From the NCBI GenBank assembly GCA_963822095.1, contig CAWGGS010000078.1, positions 1 to 64,000 on the forward strand: a DNA stretch of 64,000 nucleotides, in the 5' to 3' direction. Source of the stretch: CAWGGS01 sp963822095 (GTDB lineage Bacteria > Desulfobacterota > Desulfobulbia > Desulfobulbales > Desulfocapsaceae). How positions within the stretch are numbered: the first letter of the stretch is position 1; every line of letters starts with the position of its first letter. The notes under the pieces were generated by a model. The model was not told where the DNA came from. It did not search any database and saw only the letters and a program-made list of their open reading frames with translations. Shown here piece after piece: positions 35,071 to 42,664 of this stretch. A program made the position numbers and the translations under genes.

Positions 35071-35474
35071 GCTGTCTCGACCAGCCAGAAGTCATGAAGA
35101 TTGCAAGCACTGCTGACATAAAAATTTCCTTTGTAGCCCATCGGGAGTTCATAGGCCGATTCCGGTTTGTCTACAGGCGTGAATGTCTTGGAACCCACAT
35201 AGGTGCCGTCCTCGAGGACAAGCGTATGTCGAACGATGAAATGTTGCTCCGACATCGGATGGTTGGTAACTACCTCCACCTTGGAACCCGTTACCCTTAC
35301 ACTGGGAACATGGAGACCCTCCTTTCCTTTCCACCGACCTGGGTTGTTCTTGGTGAAGATAATATTGGTATACATCGGGGACAAACCGGCGGCTAATGAT
35401 CGAGGGACGGAACTAAGGACCATGAGAGAAGCTGCAGCTGCTGTGGTCATAAGAAAAAGGCGTCGATCATTCAT
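35064..35474 (-). CDS. Tat-exported superoxide reductase (neelaredoxin/desulfoferrodoxin family)
   Basis: 136 residues. The N-terminus MNDRRLFLMTTAAAASLMVL is a twin-arginine-like signal, so the enzyme is probably periplasmic; most relatives are cytoplasmic. The Fe(His)4Cys site is complete: His55 (LHVP), His72 (NHPM), His78 (SEQH), Cys124 and His127 (ACNLHDFW). There is no N-terminal desulforedoxin domain. The usual EKHVP motif reads EGLHVP, so the conserved Glu-Lys pair before His55 is lost. Some SORs without this Lys are known to work. It reduces superoxide to peroxide, protecting an anaerobe. No neighbouring operon partner. Confidence 0.87.
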   Translation of the reverse strand: MNDRRLFLMTTAAAASLMVLSSVPRSLAAGLSPMYTNIIFTKNNPGRWKGKEGLHVPSVRVTGSKVEVVTNHPMSEQHFIVRHTLVLEDGTYVGSKTFTPVDKPESAYELPMGYKGNFYVSSACNLHDFWLVETAA

Positions 35475-35782
35475 AACAAACCTCCTAAACGTTGGTTACG
35501 GAAAGGGATACCTATGGTTGAAGAATGGAAAAAAAACGGCTGGTTCGAGAATCTCGTCTGTGCGGACTGCACAATTGAAGTATCTCATTGTATCGAGAAC
35601 GATCTCGGGTGTCAAATTTGCTATGATATATTTTGGGTGGGGTTATAACCACCATTTGGGTGACAAGGCAGGTTTAGGATGGGGCAAATCTTGATATGTA
35701 TCCTTTATGTTCGGGTTTGTATAATTTGGCAGTTGTCATACCTAGATGTTTAAAAATTTCAGGAGGTAAATTGGCCGGCTTG
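35475..35782. other. Short intergenic region
   Basis: About 300 bp, promoter region of the superoxide reductase gene. No gene or strong motif seen. Confidence 0.4.
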
Positions 35783-36268
35783 TTAGATGCTGGCTCCCTG
35801 AAATTTTTTCAGGTAGAGAATTCGGTCGTCACCTTCTCGATAGAAATCGCGGAGGCAGGCTGCAATATGGTAGCCATTTTTTTCATAGAAGGCTCTGGCC
35901 TTGGCATATCCTTCGGTGGAAGAGGTATCGATATAGATATGCCCGGAACCGATCAGTCTCAAGTTGTTTTCCATGGCCGTCATCAGCTGTGATCCGATAC
36001 CGTGGCGCCCGTGGGTAGGATCAACCGCGATCCAATACAGATCATAGCGCCTTTCCGTCAGCGGGATGGGACCGTAGCTGATAAATCCGGAGATGCGTCC
36101 GTCATCCTCCACCGCTGCAAGGGTTTTGTAATCTTCGGCCGGATTAAAGGTCTCGTCGATTACCTCCATGGCGACATCAATCTCGCAGGGAAGAAAATTC
36201 GTCTGCAGCTGAATCAGAGTCAGGAGTTGTTCCCGGTCTTCCGGGAAAATCGGGCGTATGGAGGTCAT
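35783..36268 (-). CDS. GNAT-family N-acetyltransferase
   Basis: 161 residues from the ATG at 36266-36268, which overlaps the upstream stop as ATGA; an in-frame ATG at 36277 is possible. GNAT fold: LYWIAVDPTHGRHGIGSQLMTAMENNL is motif A with the acetyl-CoA pyrophosphate loop (R/QxxGxG/A form HGRHGIG), and AKARAFYEKNGYHIAACLRDFYREGDDRILYLKK is motif B with the C-terminal strand. It is the last gene of the kamA/ATP-grasp operon, so it likely acetylates an amine of the pathway product, as AblB does for beta-lysine (inference); it is shorter than AblB. Confidence 0.83.
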   Translation of the reverse strand: MTSIRPIFPEDREQLLTLIQLQTNFLPCEIDVAMEVIDETFNPAEDYKTLAAVEDDGRISGFISYGPIPLTERRYDLYWIAVDPTHGRHGIGSQLMTAMENNLRLIGSGHIYIDTSSTEGYAKARAFYEKNGYHIAACLRDFYREGDDRILYLKKFQGASI

Positions 36269-37257
36269 GAACGGCATCTACTTCCGAGAAAACGGACAAA
36301 ACGGTCTATCATCTGGGTATAGGAAATTTGGTTTTCCGCAACTGCAGCCGGAAAACCAGCATCGGGACTCAGGCAGGGATTGGCATTTATTTCGAGTACA
36401 TTGATTGTGTTGTCCCTATCCAGACGCAAGTCCACCCGTCCATAGTCGCGAAGGTCAAAGAGATGATAGCACTCCAAGGCCACCGAGGCCATCTGACTGG
36501 CAAAGTGCCAGGGAAGGCTGTCCGGGAAAATTCGCTGGGTTTCTCGATACTCAAAAGATTCGGGGTCCCATTTCGCCCTATAGCCGACAATACGGTGGAG
36601 ATGGTCAGGAAAACCTGAGAAATCAATCTCAGCGGGCGGCATGACCTCAGGGGACGGATACCCGAAAAGGGAGATGTTGAATTCCCGGCCTGCAATGTAC
36701 TCTTCAACCAGAATCGGGCCGTAGGTGGCGAAAAAACCTTGCAGAGTCGGCAGAAGCAGGTTTGGGTCGCTGAGAACCGAGTCCTGGTCAATACCGATGC
36801 TGGCATCCTCAAATTGGGGTTTGAGGATAACCGGAAACCTGAGACCTGAGCTTTGGATGTTTTTTTCCCCTTGGTACAGCAAAGCGGATGGCGTCTTGAT
36901 CCCTGCCCCCTGCATAATCCGTTTGGCGATGAGCTTATTTGTGGTCATCGTCAAAGATGCAGAGGGTGAGCCGGTGAAGGGAATCTCAAGCAGTTCCAGA
37001 ATAGCTGCCGGGTGGCTGATAAGGTGTGGGTTATCGTCGACCGATTCGCAGAGATTGAAGGCGCAGCTTATGGCTTCCCGGTTGATTGTTTCTGCAAACA
37101 TTTTCGGGTCTCTGGAGAAAGGGATGGGCACCGGCTCATGATCCAGTTCCCGTAAAGACCTTTCAACCGCCTGAGCCTGAACCATCACATCTGCGGAGGA
37201 TTCCCAGTTGGGAGTCCCTTCTTCGGTCGGTTTATTGTGGATAATACCTATACGCAT
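36265..37257 (-). CDS. ATP-grasp ligase (D-Ala-D-Ala ligase-like), first
   Basis: 330 residues. The N-terminus MRIGIIHNKP resembles Ddl; AFNLCESVDDNPHLISHPAAILELLEIPFTGS is the Ddl-type pocket region. The ATP-grasp core has FPVILKPQFEDASIGIDQDSV (about 142-162), LVEEYIAGREFNISLFG, GRVDLRLDRDNTINVLEINANPCLSPDAGF with the metal-binding Glu and Asn. It joins a carboxylate to an amine with ATP. It is translationally coupled to the GNAT gene and in one operon with a second ATP-grasp gene and kamA. Not a housekeeping ddl: residues around the D-Ala sites differ and the context is metabolic (inference). Confidence 0.83.
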   Translation of the reverse strand: MRIGIIHNKPTEEGTPNWESSADVMVQAQAVERSLRELDHEPVPIPFSRDPKMFAETINREAISCAFNLCESVDDNPHLISHPAAILELLEIPFTGSPSASLTMTTNKLIAKRIMQGAGIKTPSALLYQGEKNIQSSGLRFPVILKPQFEDASIGIDQDSVLSDPNLLLPTLQGFFATYGPILVEEYIAGREFNISLFGYPSPEVMPPAEIDFSGFPDHLHRIVGYRAKWDPESFEYRETQRIFPDSLPWHFASQMASVALECYHLFDLRDYGRVDLRLDRDNTINVLEINANPCLSPDAGFPAAVAENQISYTQMIDRFVRFLGSRCRS

Positions 37258-37274
37258 CGACAGTCTGAGATATT

Positions 37275-37370
37275 AATTCATATGAAAGTTTTCCAGGAGC
37301 AGCCACATTGCCGGACCGGGGCAATGCGCTTTCTTCCTTCTTTGTGGGTGGTCCGGCTATGCTGGTTCAT
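37275..37370 (-). repeat. Leader-type repeat, copy 4 (inside kamA operon)
   Basis: Minus-strand copy in the 109-bp gap between the two ATP-grasp genes: head GAACCAGCATAGCCGGACC, middle GGTCCGGCAATG, tail CTCCTGGAAAACTTTCATAT. GCCGGACC and GGTCCGGC form an 8-bp stem in this copy. It could be an internal promoter or RNA processing site. Confidence 0.6.
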
Positions 37371-38341
37371 CCAATTCGTTGCAGAGCGGATTGAACGATC
37401 TCCTTGAGCAACTCCTGATAGGATATGCCGTACGTTGCCGCAATGATACAGAGGTCAGAATGTTCCGGATGGAGTCCGGCTAAAGGGTTGATTTCAATAA
37501 AATTTGGAATTCCCCGGGCATCCGAGCGCAGGTCCACACGTCCGGCGTCCCGGCACCCCAGAACTTTATAGGAGGCAATGGCGATTTCTTCCGCCTGTTT
37601 GGCTTCAGAATCGTCAACTCTTCGGTACTCAACCAGGTCCTCACAAAACTCCTTATTGTGATATGAATAGACTTCCGGTTCGGAATGGTCAAGTAAAATT
37701 ATCTCCATGACCCCGATGGACCGGGTCTGAGCACCGTTGCCGACGATACCCACTGTAAATTCACGGCCCTGAAGAAAGGTTTCGACTAAAATCGGTTGAC
37801 GGAATTCCCGCAGCAATTTGTCGCATGTTTCAAGGAGTACCGACTGTCCGGCAATCTTGGATGCAGGGGTCACTCCTTTGCCAGTTCCTTCGGCTACCGG
37901 CTTGACAAAAAGGGGGTAGGGAAGGTCAATTTTGTGGACCTCATCTTTTGAGGTAATGACGACAAAATCGGCGGTCGGCAGTCCCATGTCCCTGATAACA
38001 TGCTTGGTCATACCTTTATGCAGGGTCAAGGCCAGGACAAGTGGATCGGAGAAGACATAGGGAATCCTATAGGCATCCAAAAGGGCAGGAACCTGGGACT
38101 CACGGCCGAAACCGTAGAGTCCTTCGGCAATATTAAAAACCAGATCCCACTGTTTTCCTGCAGCGAGTTCTTCTACCAGAGCCTGGATGTTGCCAATGCG
38201 GATAGGCTCGTGGCCCATATTCCTGATAGCGTTTTCAATGGCCTGGATTGTGCTTTCCCGGTCGAATTCCGCTGTCTCCTCTTCGGCAAAACCCATGGCC
38301 AGATAATCATCCCGCAAATCATAGGTCATGCCTATTCGCAT
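37367..38341 (-). CDS. ATP-grasp ligase (D-Ala-D-Ala ligase-like), second
   Basis: 324 residues from the ATG at 38339-38341, preceded by GGAGG with 6-nt spacing; an in-frame TTG at 38347 is rejected. It starts MRIGMTYDLRDDYLAMGF. ATP-grasp core: PYPLFVKPVAEGTGKGVTPAS (about 140-160), LVETFLQGREFTVGIVGNG, GRVDLRSDARGIPNFIEINPLAGLHPEHSDL. The active-site loop differs from Ddl (GTGKG instead of xSSVG). It overlaps the end of kamA by 10 nt, so the two are coupled. The two ATP-grasp enzymes are diverged from each other and presumably add two different groups (inference). Confidence 0.83.
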   Translation of the reverse strand: MRIGMTYDLRDDYLAMGFAEEETAEFDRESTIQAIENAIRNMGHEPIRIGNIQALVEELAAGKQWDLVFNIAEGLYGFGRESQVPALLDAYRIPYVFSDPLVLALTLHKGMTKHVIRDMGLPTADFVVITSKDEVHKIDLPYPLFVKPVAEGTGKGVTPASKIAGQSVLLETCDKLLREFRQPILVETFLQGREFTVGIVGNGAQTRSIGVMEIILLDHSEPEVYSYHNKEFCEDLVEYRRVDDSEAKQAEEIAIASYKVLGCRDAGRVDLRSDARGIPNFIEINPLAGLHPEHSDLCIIAATYGISYQELLKEIVQSALQRIG

Positions 38342-39585
38342 GGACAACCTCCTCGGATAATGGGATTGCCTTCACCTGCCACATCCGGATAGCGAAAAAT
38401 CTTTCCTTCGTAGTTCCTGATCAAGATGTCGTTCCCCTCCCGGCCGACTACCGTTTCAGGAATAAGAGGGATTTTTCCTCCGCCTCCAGGAGCGTCAATC
38501 ACGTAATTGGGTACTGCGTAACCTGTGGTGTGGCCTCTGAGTCCTTGATAGATTTCAAGTCCTTTTGCAACCGGAGTCCTGAAATGCGAGGATCCGAGAA
38601 TCGGATCGCATTGATAGAGATAGTAGGGCTTTACCCGGACTTTTACCAAGCCATGCATTAGACGGCGCATGGTTTCGATTGAGTCGTTGATCCCGGCCAG
38701 GAGAACCGTCTGGCTGCCCAAAGGGATACCGGCATCGGCAAGCCGGGTACATGCTTCCTGCATTTCAATTGTCAATTCATCCGGGTGGGTGCAGTGGATA
38801 CTGACCCATAGCGGATGGTGTTTTTTCAGTATTGCGGTAAGTTCCGGTGTTATGCGTTGGGGCAGTACCGCGGGAGTCTTGGTGCCCAAACGTATCAGTT
38901 CGACATGAGGTATGCGTCGCAACCTGCTTAATAGCCAGTCTATCTGGTCATCGGGTAGGGTCAAGGGATCGCCGCCGGAGAGCAGTACATCCCGTACTGC
39001 CGGGGTGGCTTCAATATAGTTAAGGGCCTTTTGCCATTGCCTTTTACCGCTGTTTTTTCGTTTGCCGACCATACGTGAACGTGTGCAGTACCTGCAATAG
39101 CTGGAACAATAATCGGTGACCAGGAACAGCACGCGGTCCGGGTAGCGATGGATCAAACCTGGGACAGGACTATGCGTTTCTTCTCCGAGGGGGTCGGGAG
39201 ATTCACCTGTCGAGACGAGCAGTTCACCCGAGACCGGTACCATCGATCGTCGTATCGGCTGTTCCGGATTGTGAGGATCGATCAAGCTGGCATAATAGGG
39301 GGTTATTGCCAGCGGCAGCGTAGCATCCTGGAAGTGGAAGGATTTTTCTTCATTCCCGGATAGTTTGATGATCCTTCCCAGCTGTTTGCAGGTCATAATC
39401 CTGTGACGCAGCTGCCAGTGCCAGTCGTTCCAGTTTTCAAGGGTGGCATGTGGGAAATAACGGCGACGAAATGATTCGAGTGGTTCAGAAGAGTGGAGGG
39501 AGACAGGGGTATTTTTCGTCTGTCTGCTTGGAGGTTCCTCATTCTCATCGATAAAGATAGTTTGTGGACGCATTGCTTCTCTCAT
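38332..39585 (-). CDS. KamA-family lysine 2,3-aminomutase-like radical SAM enzyme
   Basis: 417 residues from the ATG at 39583-39585; starts at 39573 or further upstream are also possible. Radical SAM motif CSSYCRYC at 160-167, then DVLLSGGDPLTLPDD and LIRLGTKTPAVLPQRIT. The PLP lysine is in DAPGGGGK (Lys371), and Asp327 (YQCDPILGSSHFRTPV) and Asp364 match the two Asp residues that bind the lysine side-chain amine in lysine 2,3-aminomutase. The glutamate-specific type has other residues there. A lysine-like substrate converted to a beta-amino acid is therefore favoured. First gene of the operon with two ATP-grasp ligases and a GNAT enzyme. Confidence 0.85.
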   Translation of the reverse strand: MREAMRPQTIFIDENEEPPSRQTKNTPVSLHSSEPLESFRRRYFPHATLENWNDWHWQLRHRIMTCKQLGRIIKLSGNEEKSFHFQDATLPLAITPYYASLIDPHNPEQPIRRSMVPVSGELLVSTGESPDPLGEETHSPVPGLIHRYPDRVLFLVTDYCSSYCRYCTRSRMVGKRKNSGKRQWQKALNYIEATPAVRDVLLSGGDPLTLPDDQIDWLLSRLRRIPHVELIRLGTKTPAVLPQRITPELTAILKKHHPLWVSIHCTHPDELTIEMQEACTRLADAGIPLGSQTVLLAGINDSIETMRRLMHGLVKVRVKPYYLYQCDPILGSSHFRTPVAKGLEIYQGLRGHTTGYAVPNYVIDAPGGGGKIPLIPETVVGREGNDILIRNYEGKIFRYPDVAGEGNPIIRGGCPCE

Positions 39586-40543
39586 TGTCTGAAAATTATT
39601 GAAAAAACGAATTGTTAAATAAAATGATGTCCTGCTGCGCAAAAGCAAAATGTAATGATCAATTTTCTTCTCCATATGCATCCGTTTTCGAAAAGAGTCA
39701 ATCAAAAAATGAAGGAAATAGACGCAATTTTAGTAATATTTTGCTTGCCTCTACAGGATTGAAAAAGAAGAGAATTTGAATGGAATATCAAATTCTATCT
39801 TTAACTGGAATGTTTCTTGTAACACTCTGTTCTAAAATGATATTGTATGGTGTGTTATCTCAGCTGGGTCAGCCTGATAAGATGTTTTGATGATCTGGAG
39901 GCTAATCCGGTAGGAAGGAGTAGTTGAAGTTGTATAAGAAAATCTTCCCCCTCAAAAGTAATCTTGCAGAGCAGGAGTGATAATTATTTTGTTGGTTGGC
40001 ATAGAAAAAAGCTTGTCGGCCGACGAAACAGCGACGAAAATTCTACACGTATCGTATTGCTTTTGAAGTGTTTGAGTATAGTTATTAAGTTATTAATCAA
40101 CTTTCCGGGTTGTGATAATATGTGGAAATAAAATGTTATTTTTAGTTTTATTCCCGTCTATATTCTGGAGAAACAAGAATCCAGGAGTCTGCATTCAGAA
40201 GAAAATCAACAAAAGACAACCAATCTGGGTTCTGGCTCCTGGCTTCTGATTTCTTGCCGCGAGTATTTAAAAACAATTCGTTTGATAGTTGCGGCGCAAT
40301 TACAACCCAATATGCCAACCCGGAAAATTGTGTTATTATATTCCGTTGAGGCTGGTTGGTCCGGTCAAACCATGCTGGTTCAGGGAAATTTGGGAACCTA
40401 CGAGCCGGAATTGGGGCGTGCGCCTCCGGCACCATTTTTCTGACTTCCCGCTTGCGGGTTCTCTTAAAAATAAGGCCGGGTCTCTTTGTCCTTTGATGTT
40501 ATTGGTTTTTTGACCTGTATCTGCGAAATGCGAAAAATATGTC
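39586..40543. other. Intergenic region upstream of kamA operon
   Basis: Nearly 960 bp without a supported gene. It includes AT-rich sequence (promoter of the kamA operon) and, near 40330-40400 on the minus strand, CTGAACCAGCATGG and GACCGGACC, which look like the head of a decayed leader-type repeat. Short frames at 40148-40435 and 40289-40513 show no domain. Confidence 0.45.
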
Positions 40544-40915
40544 TCATTCAAGAAGGGAAGTAAAAATTTTGCAATTACGACAGCTCTGCAGTTTGTCCTG
40601 TCTTTTGGTATCGGTGGTGCATTCACATTTGGTCCCGCAGAGAAACCAGCAGAGGTGACCGCTCTGGAATTCCCATGCGGGGCATTCTTCTTTGTGCCCG
40701 CATTGTTTCTTTTCCCAGCAAGGAATGAGGTTTTGCTTCCTGTTACGTTGATTACTGAGGAGAAAGAACACCTGACGCTCAATGTATGATGGAATCGCTC
40801 TCCGTCCTTGCTCGTAGCTATGGATGGTCTTTATTGAGACACCAAGAAGCTCGGCCAGTTGCTTTTGGGTTCTCCCAAGTTTTTTTCTTGCGGGGATGAA
40901 TTCATCTTTGTTCAT
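40544..40915 (-). CDS. HTH-XRE regulator with two-CW Cys/Trp domain
   Basis: 123 residues. The N-terminal helix-turn-helix is RTQKQLAELLGVSIKTIHSYEQGRRAIPSYI (about 14-45). The C-terminal part, CWEKKQCGHKEECPAW...CWFLCGTKC...CRNC, is a two-CW-type domain with Cys pairs that could bind metal or an Fe-S cluster. It reads as a small redox- or metal-sensing transcription regulator (inference). AGAGGAAAG lies about 6 nt upstream of the ATG. Upstream lie an array of 15-bp palindromes and a second Cys-rich small gene, so autoregulation is plausible. Confidence 0.8.
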   Translation of the reverse strand: MNKDEFIPARKKLGRTQKQLAELLGVSIKTIHSYEQGRRAIPSYIERQVFFLLSNQRNRKQNLIPCWEKKQCGHKEECPAWEFQSGHLCWFLCGTKCECTTDTKRQDKLQSCRNCKIFTSLLE

Positions 40916-41210
40916 GGTCTTTCCTCTTTTAAATCTTAGAGCCCTGTCAACCCTTATTCGGCGTAGTCTGTTCTGATCTTTGGTTTTGCTCTAACTATCT
41001 GTCCTTTCGTTTTCCCGACTTCTCCATTCCTTCTTTCACAGAAGGTTGTTTTCGGTTCCTCGGACCTTTTTTACTGCAAATCAATAATTATAATCTTACA
41101 ATATCCGATATTTGTCGAGGCACTGGCGGTGTCTTAATTCATTGATATCGAGACCGCATATCCATGAATGGCGGCCATCGATGCCCATTGCATTCCGGAA
41201 GATTTAACAC

Positions 41211-41256
41211 GGCCTACCATGAGGTATATGGAGTGCTTCATGGTAGGCCTTTTTTC
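41211..41256 (+). terminator. Strong orphan terminator
   Basis: GGCCTACCATGA (41211-41222) pairs with TCATGGTAGGCC (41238-41249), a perfect 12-bp stem with 15-nt loop followed by TTTTTT. It reads on the plus strand, but there is no plus-strand gene upstream, so it may end a small RNA transcribed from 40930-41210. Confidence 0.8.
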
Positions 41257-41286
41257 TATAACGTGGTTTATCTTGAGAGAAGAGGT

Positions 41287-41420
41287 TACCACATTGTAGT
41301 ATTATGGTCATATGCACATTAATTAAGCGCGTGTCTCCCTTGCTGTCATCTGTTACCACGTTGTCGTATCGATGTTTTCCCTAAATACCACAGAGTGGTA
41401 TTTCTTGCATATGTGCATAA
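41287..41420. promoter_or_regulatory. Operator-like array, left cluster
   Basis: Three 15-bp palindromes of the form TACYAC-N3-GTRGTA: TACCACATTGTAGTA (41287-41301), TACCACGTTGTCGTA (41354-41368) and TACCACAGAGTGGTA (41386-41400). The first and third are each followed, exactly 7 nt later, by CATATGCACATTA (41309-41321) or CATATGTGCATAA (41408-41420). The arrangement is repeated in the right cluster. Confidence 0.7.
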
Positions 41421-41639
41421 CTGCTTGACATCATACCTATCTCAAGCTGCCACAAATTGCAAGAATAAATCCCGAAAGTGGTCAAAAAATGAACAGTGGA
41501 TGTCGGGCGTAATTCTATTAAGCATTCGGGATTTCCGGGGTTGAGTTTTTCTCCGAACCCTTGTGCATCCGCAGTTCCGGCTGGACAAAAGACTCCTCTT
41601 GCTGGTTTTAAACGGGATGAGATCCATGATGCCTGATTA

Positions 41640-41975
41640 CTACGCTGCAGTCGTCAGTGTTCCCGCTACCTTCTGAGCCATGGCGATAATCTGGCCAGCA
41701 TACCAGGTTCGATGGTCCGGGTTGTCCAGTGACGTTGTTTTCCATTTCCGAAAAGGCGATTCAGGGTCGGTGCAGAAGGTGCCGTTCTGCTCATCCCATT
41801 GCATAAGACAGTCGGGACAACCGTTTTCTACCGCTTCGCAGAGTGGACAGTCGTTCTTCCAGGGTGTTTCAGGTTTTGCCACATGGGTTACATAATATTT
41901 CTTGTCCTGTGCTGGATGCTTGTAGAGCCAGATCCACATCTTGGTTGTTTCGCTTAATGCCTCTGATTTTTTCAT
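41640..41975 (-). CDS. Small Cys-rich protein, unknown function
   Basis: 111 residues, no signal or membrane segment. The centre reads DCPLCEAVENGCPDCLMQWDEQNGTFCTDPESPFRKW (about 42-78): a CxxC, a second CxxC and a further Cys, probably a metal or Fe-S site. I recall similar CPLC...C..C..FC short proteins in anaerobes and phages, but no function. It lies between two operator-like clusters, and both flank it within 600 bp. The start MKKSEALSETTKMW is supported by the TCCTCC complement (GGAGG) just upstream. Confidence 0.65.
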   Translation of the reverse strand: MKKSEALSETTKMWIWLYKHPAQDKKYYVTHVAKPETPWKNDCPLCEAVENGCPDCLMQWDEQNGTFCTDPESPFRKWKTTSLDNPDHRTWYAGQIIAMAQKVAGTLTTAA

Positions 41976-42068
41976 TATCCTGCCTCCTCGTTTGAGATTT
42001 GTCTCCGGCTCCTTCTCGGATATGCCGAGGATGGTGTCGGGGTATAGGTTTGCAGATTGTCAACTGTA

Positions 42069-42343
42069 TGCTACAAAGTAGTATTTTATGCATATGCACA
42101 TTATTTTGATGCAGGGCACCCCTGGGAACCAAGCACCACAAAGTAGCACTACCTCTCGTAACTCAAAATTACCGCAGCGGGTTTTGCTCCTTGCGTGTGC
42201 CACTCAGTAGTATAAATATCTTTTAGTAACTACTACATAGTGGTATTTTTAACATATGTGCATAACCCTATACTACATACGTATAGCAGCATGAAAAAAA
42301 ATGCAAGAGGAAAACGCAAACCAAAGAGTACCACAAGGGAGTA
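42069..42343. promoter_or_regulatory. Operator-like array, right cluster
   Basis: Five 15-bp sites: TGCTACAAAGTAGTA (42069-42083), CACCACAAAGTAGCA (42134-42148), TGCCACTCAGTAGTA (42198-42212), TACTACATAGTGGTA (42231-42245) and TACCACAAGGGAGTA (42329-42343). The first and fourth carry CATATGCACATTA (42091-42103) and CATATGTGCATAA (42253-42265) exactly 7 nt downstream, as in the left cluster. A weaker ninth site lies at 42271-42285. The cluster lies upstream of both the Cys-rich gene (minus) and the histidine kinase gene (plus). Confidence 0.7.
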
Positions 42344-42664
42344 TAAAACATACTAACATATTGACATGATAGAAATAGAGCCTGTGCGGAAGACCTATAT
42401 TTTTCGAGAAAATTTGATCAATTTTTGATCAGTTGACCTCTCTTTTGTCGGATACGATAAAGAATACGGTAGTAGTCTTGATTATCTGACAATGAAAAAG
42501 ATTTAGCTATAAAAAGATTTGACCGAATATCGAGTAAAATGTCATGATCTTATCAACAGAAATGTCGAAGGAATAGGAGTGAAAACCAAAAACAGGTTGA
42601 TTGCTTCAGCCGGTAGATGAAAACCTGACTTGATGTTGCAGAACCCAGAAAATTGGAGGCAAAG

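Noticed and set aside
35203..35694. 163-residue plus-strand frame
   Set aside because: Antisense of the superoxide reductase; no domain.
41287..42343. Repeated TACCAC motifs considered as a CRISPR array
   Set aside because: Spacing is irregular (32 to 700 bp), the repeats are short palindromes with variation, and no cas genes are present.
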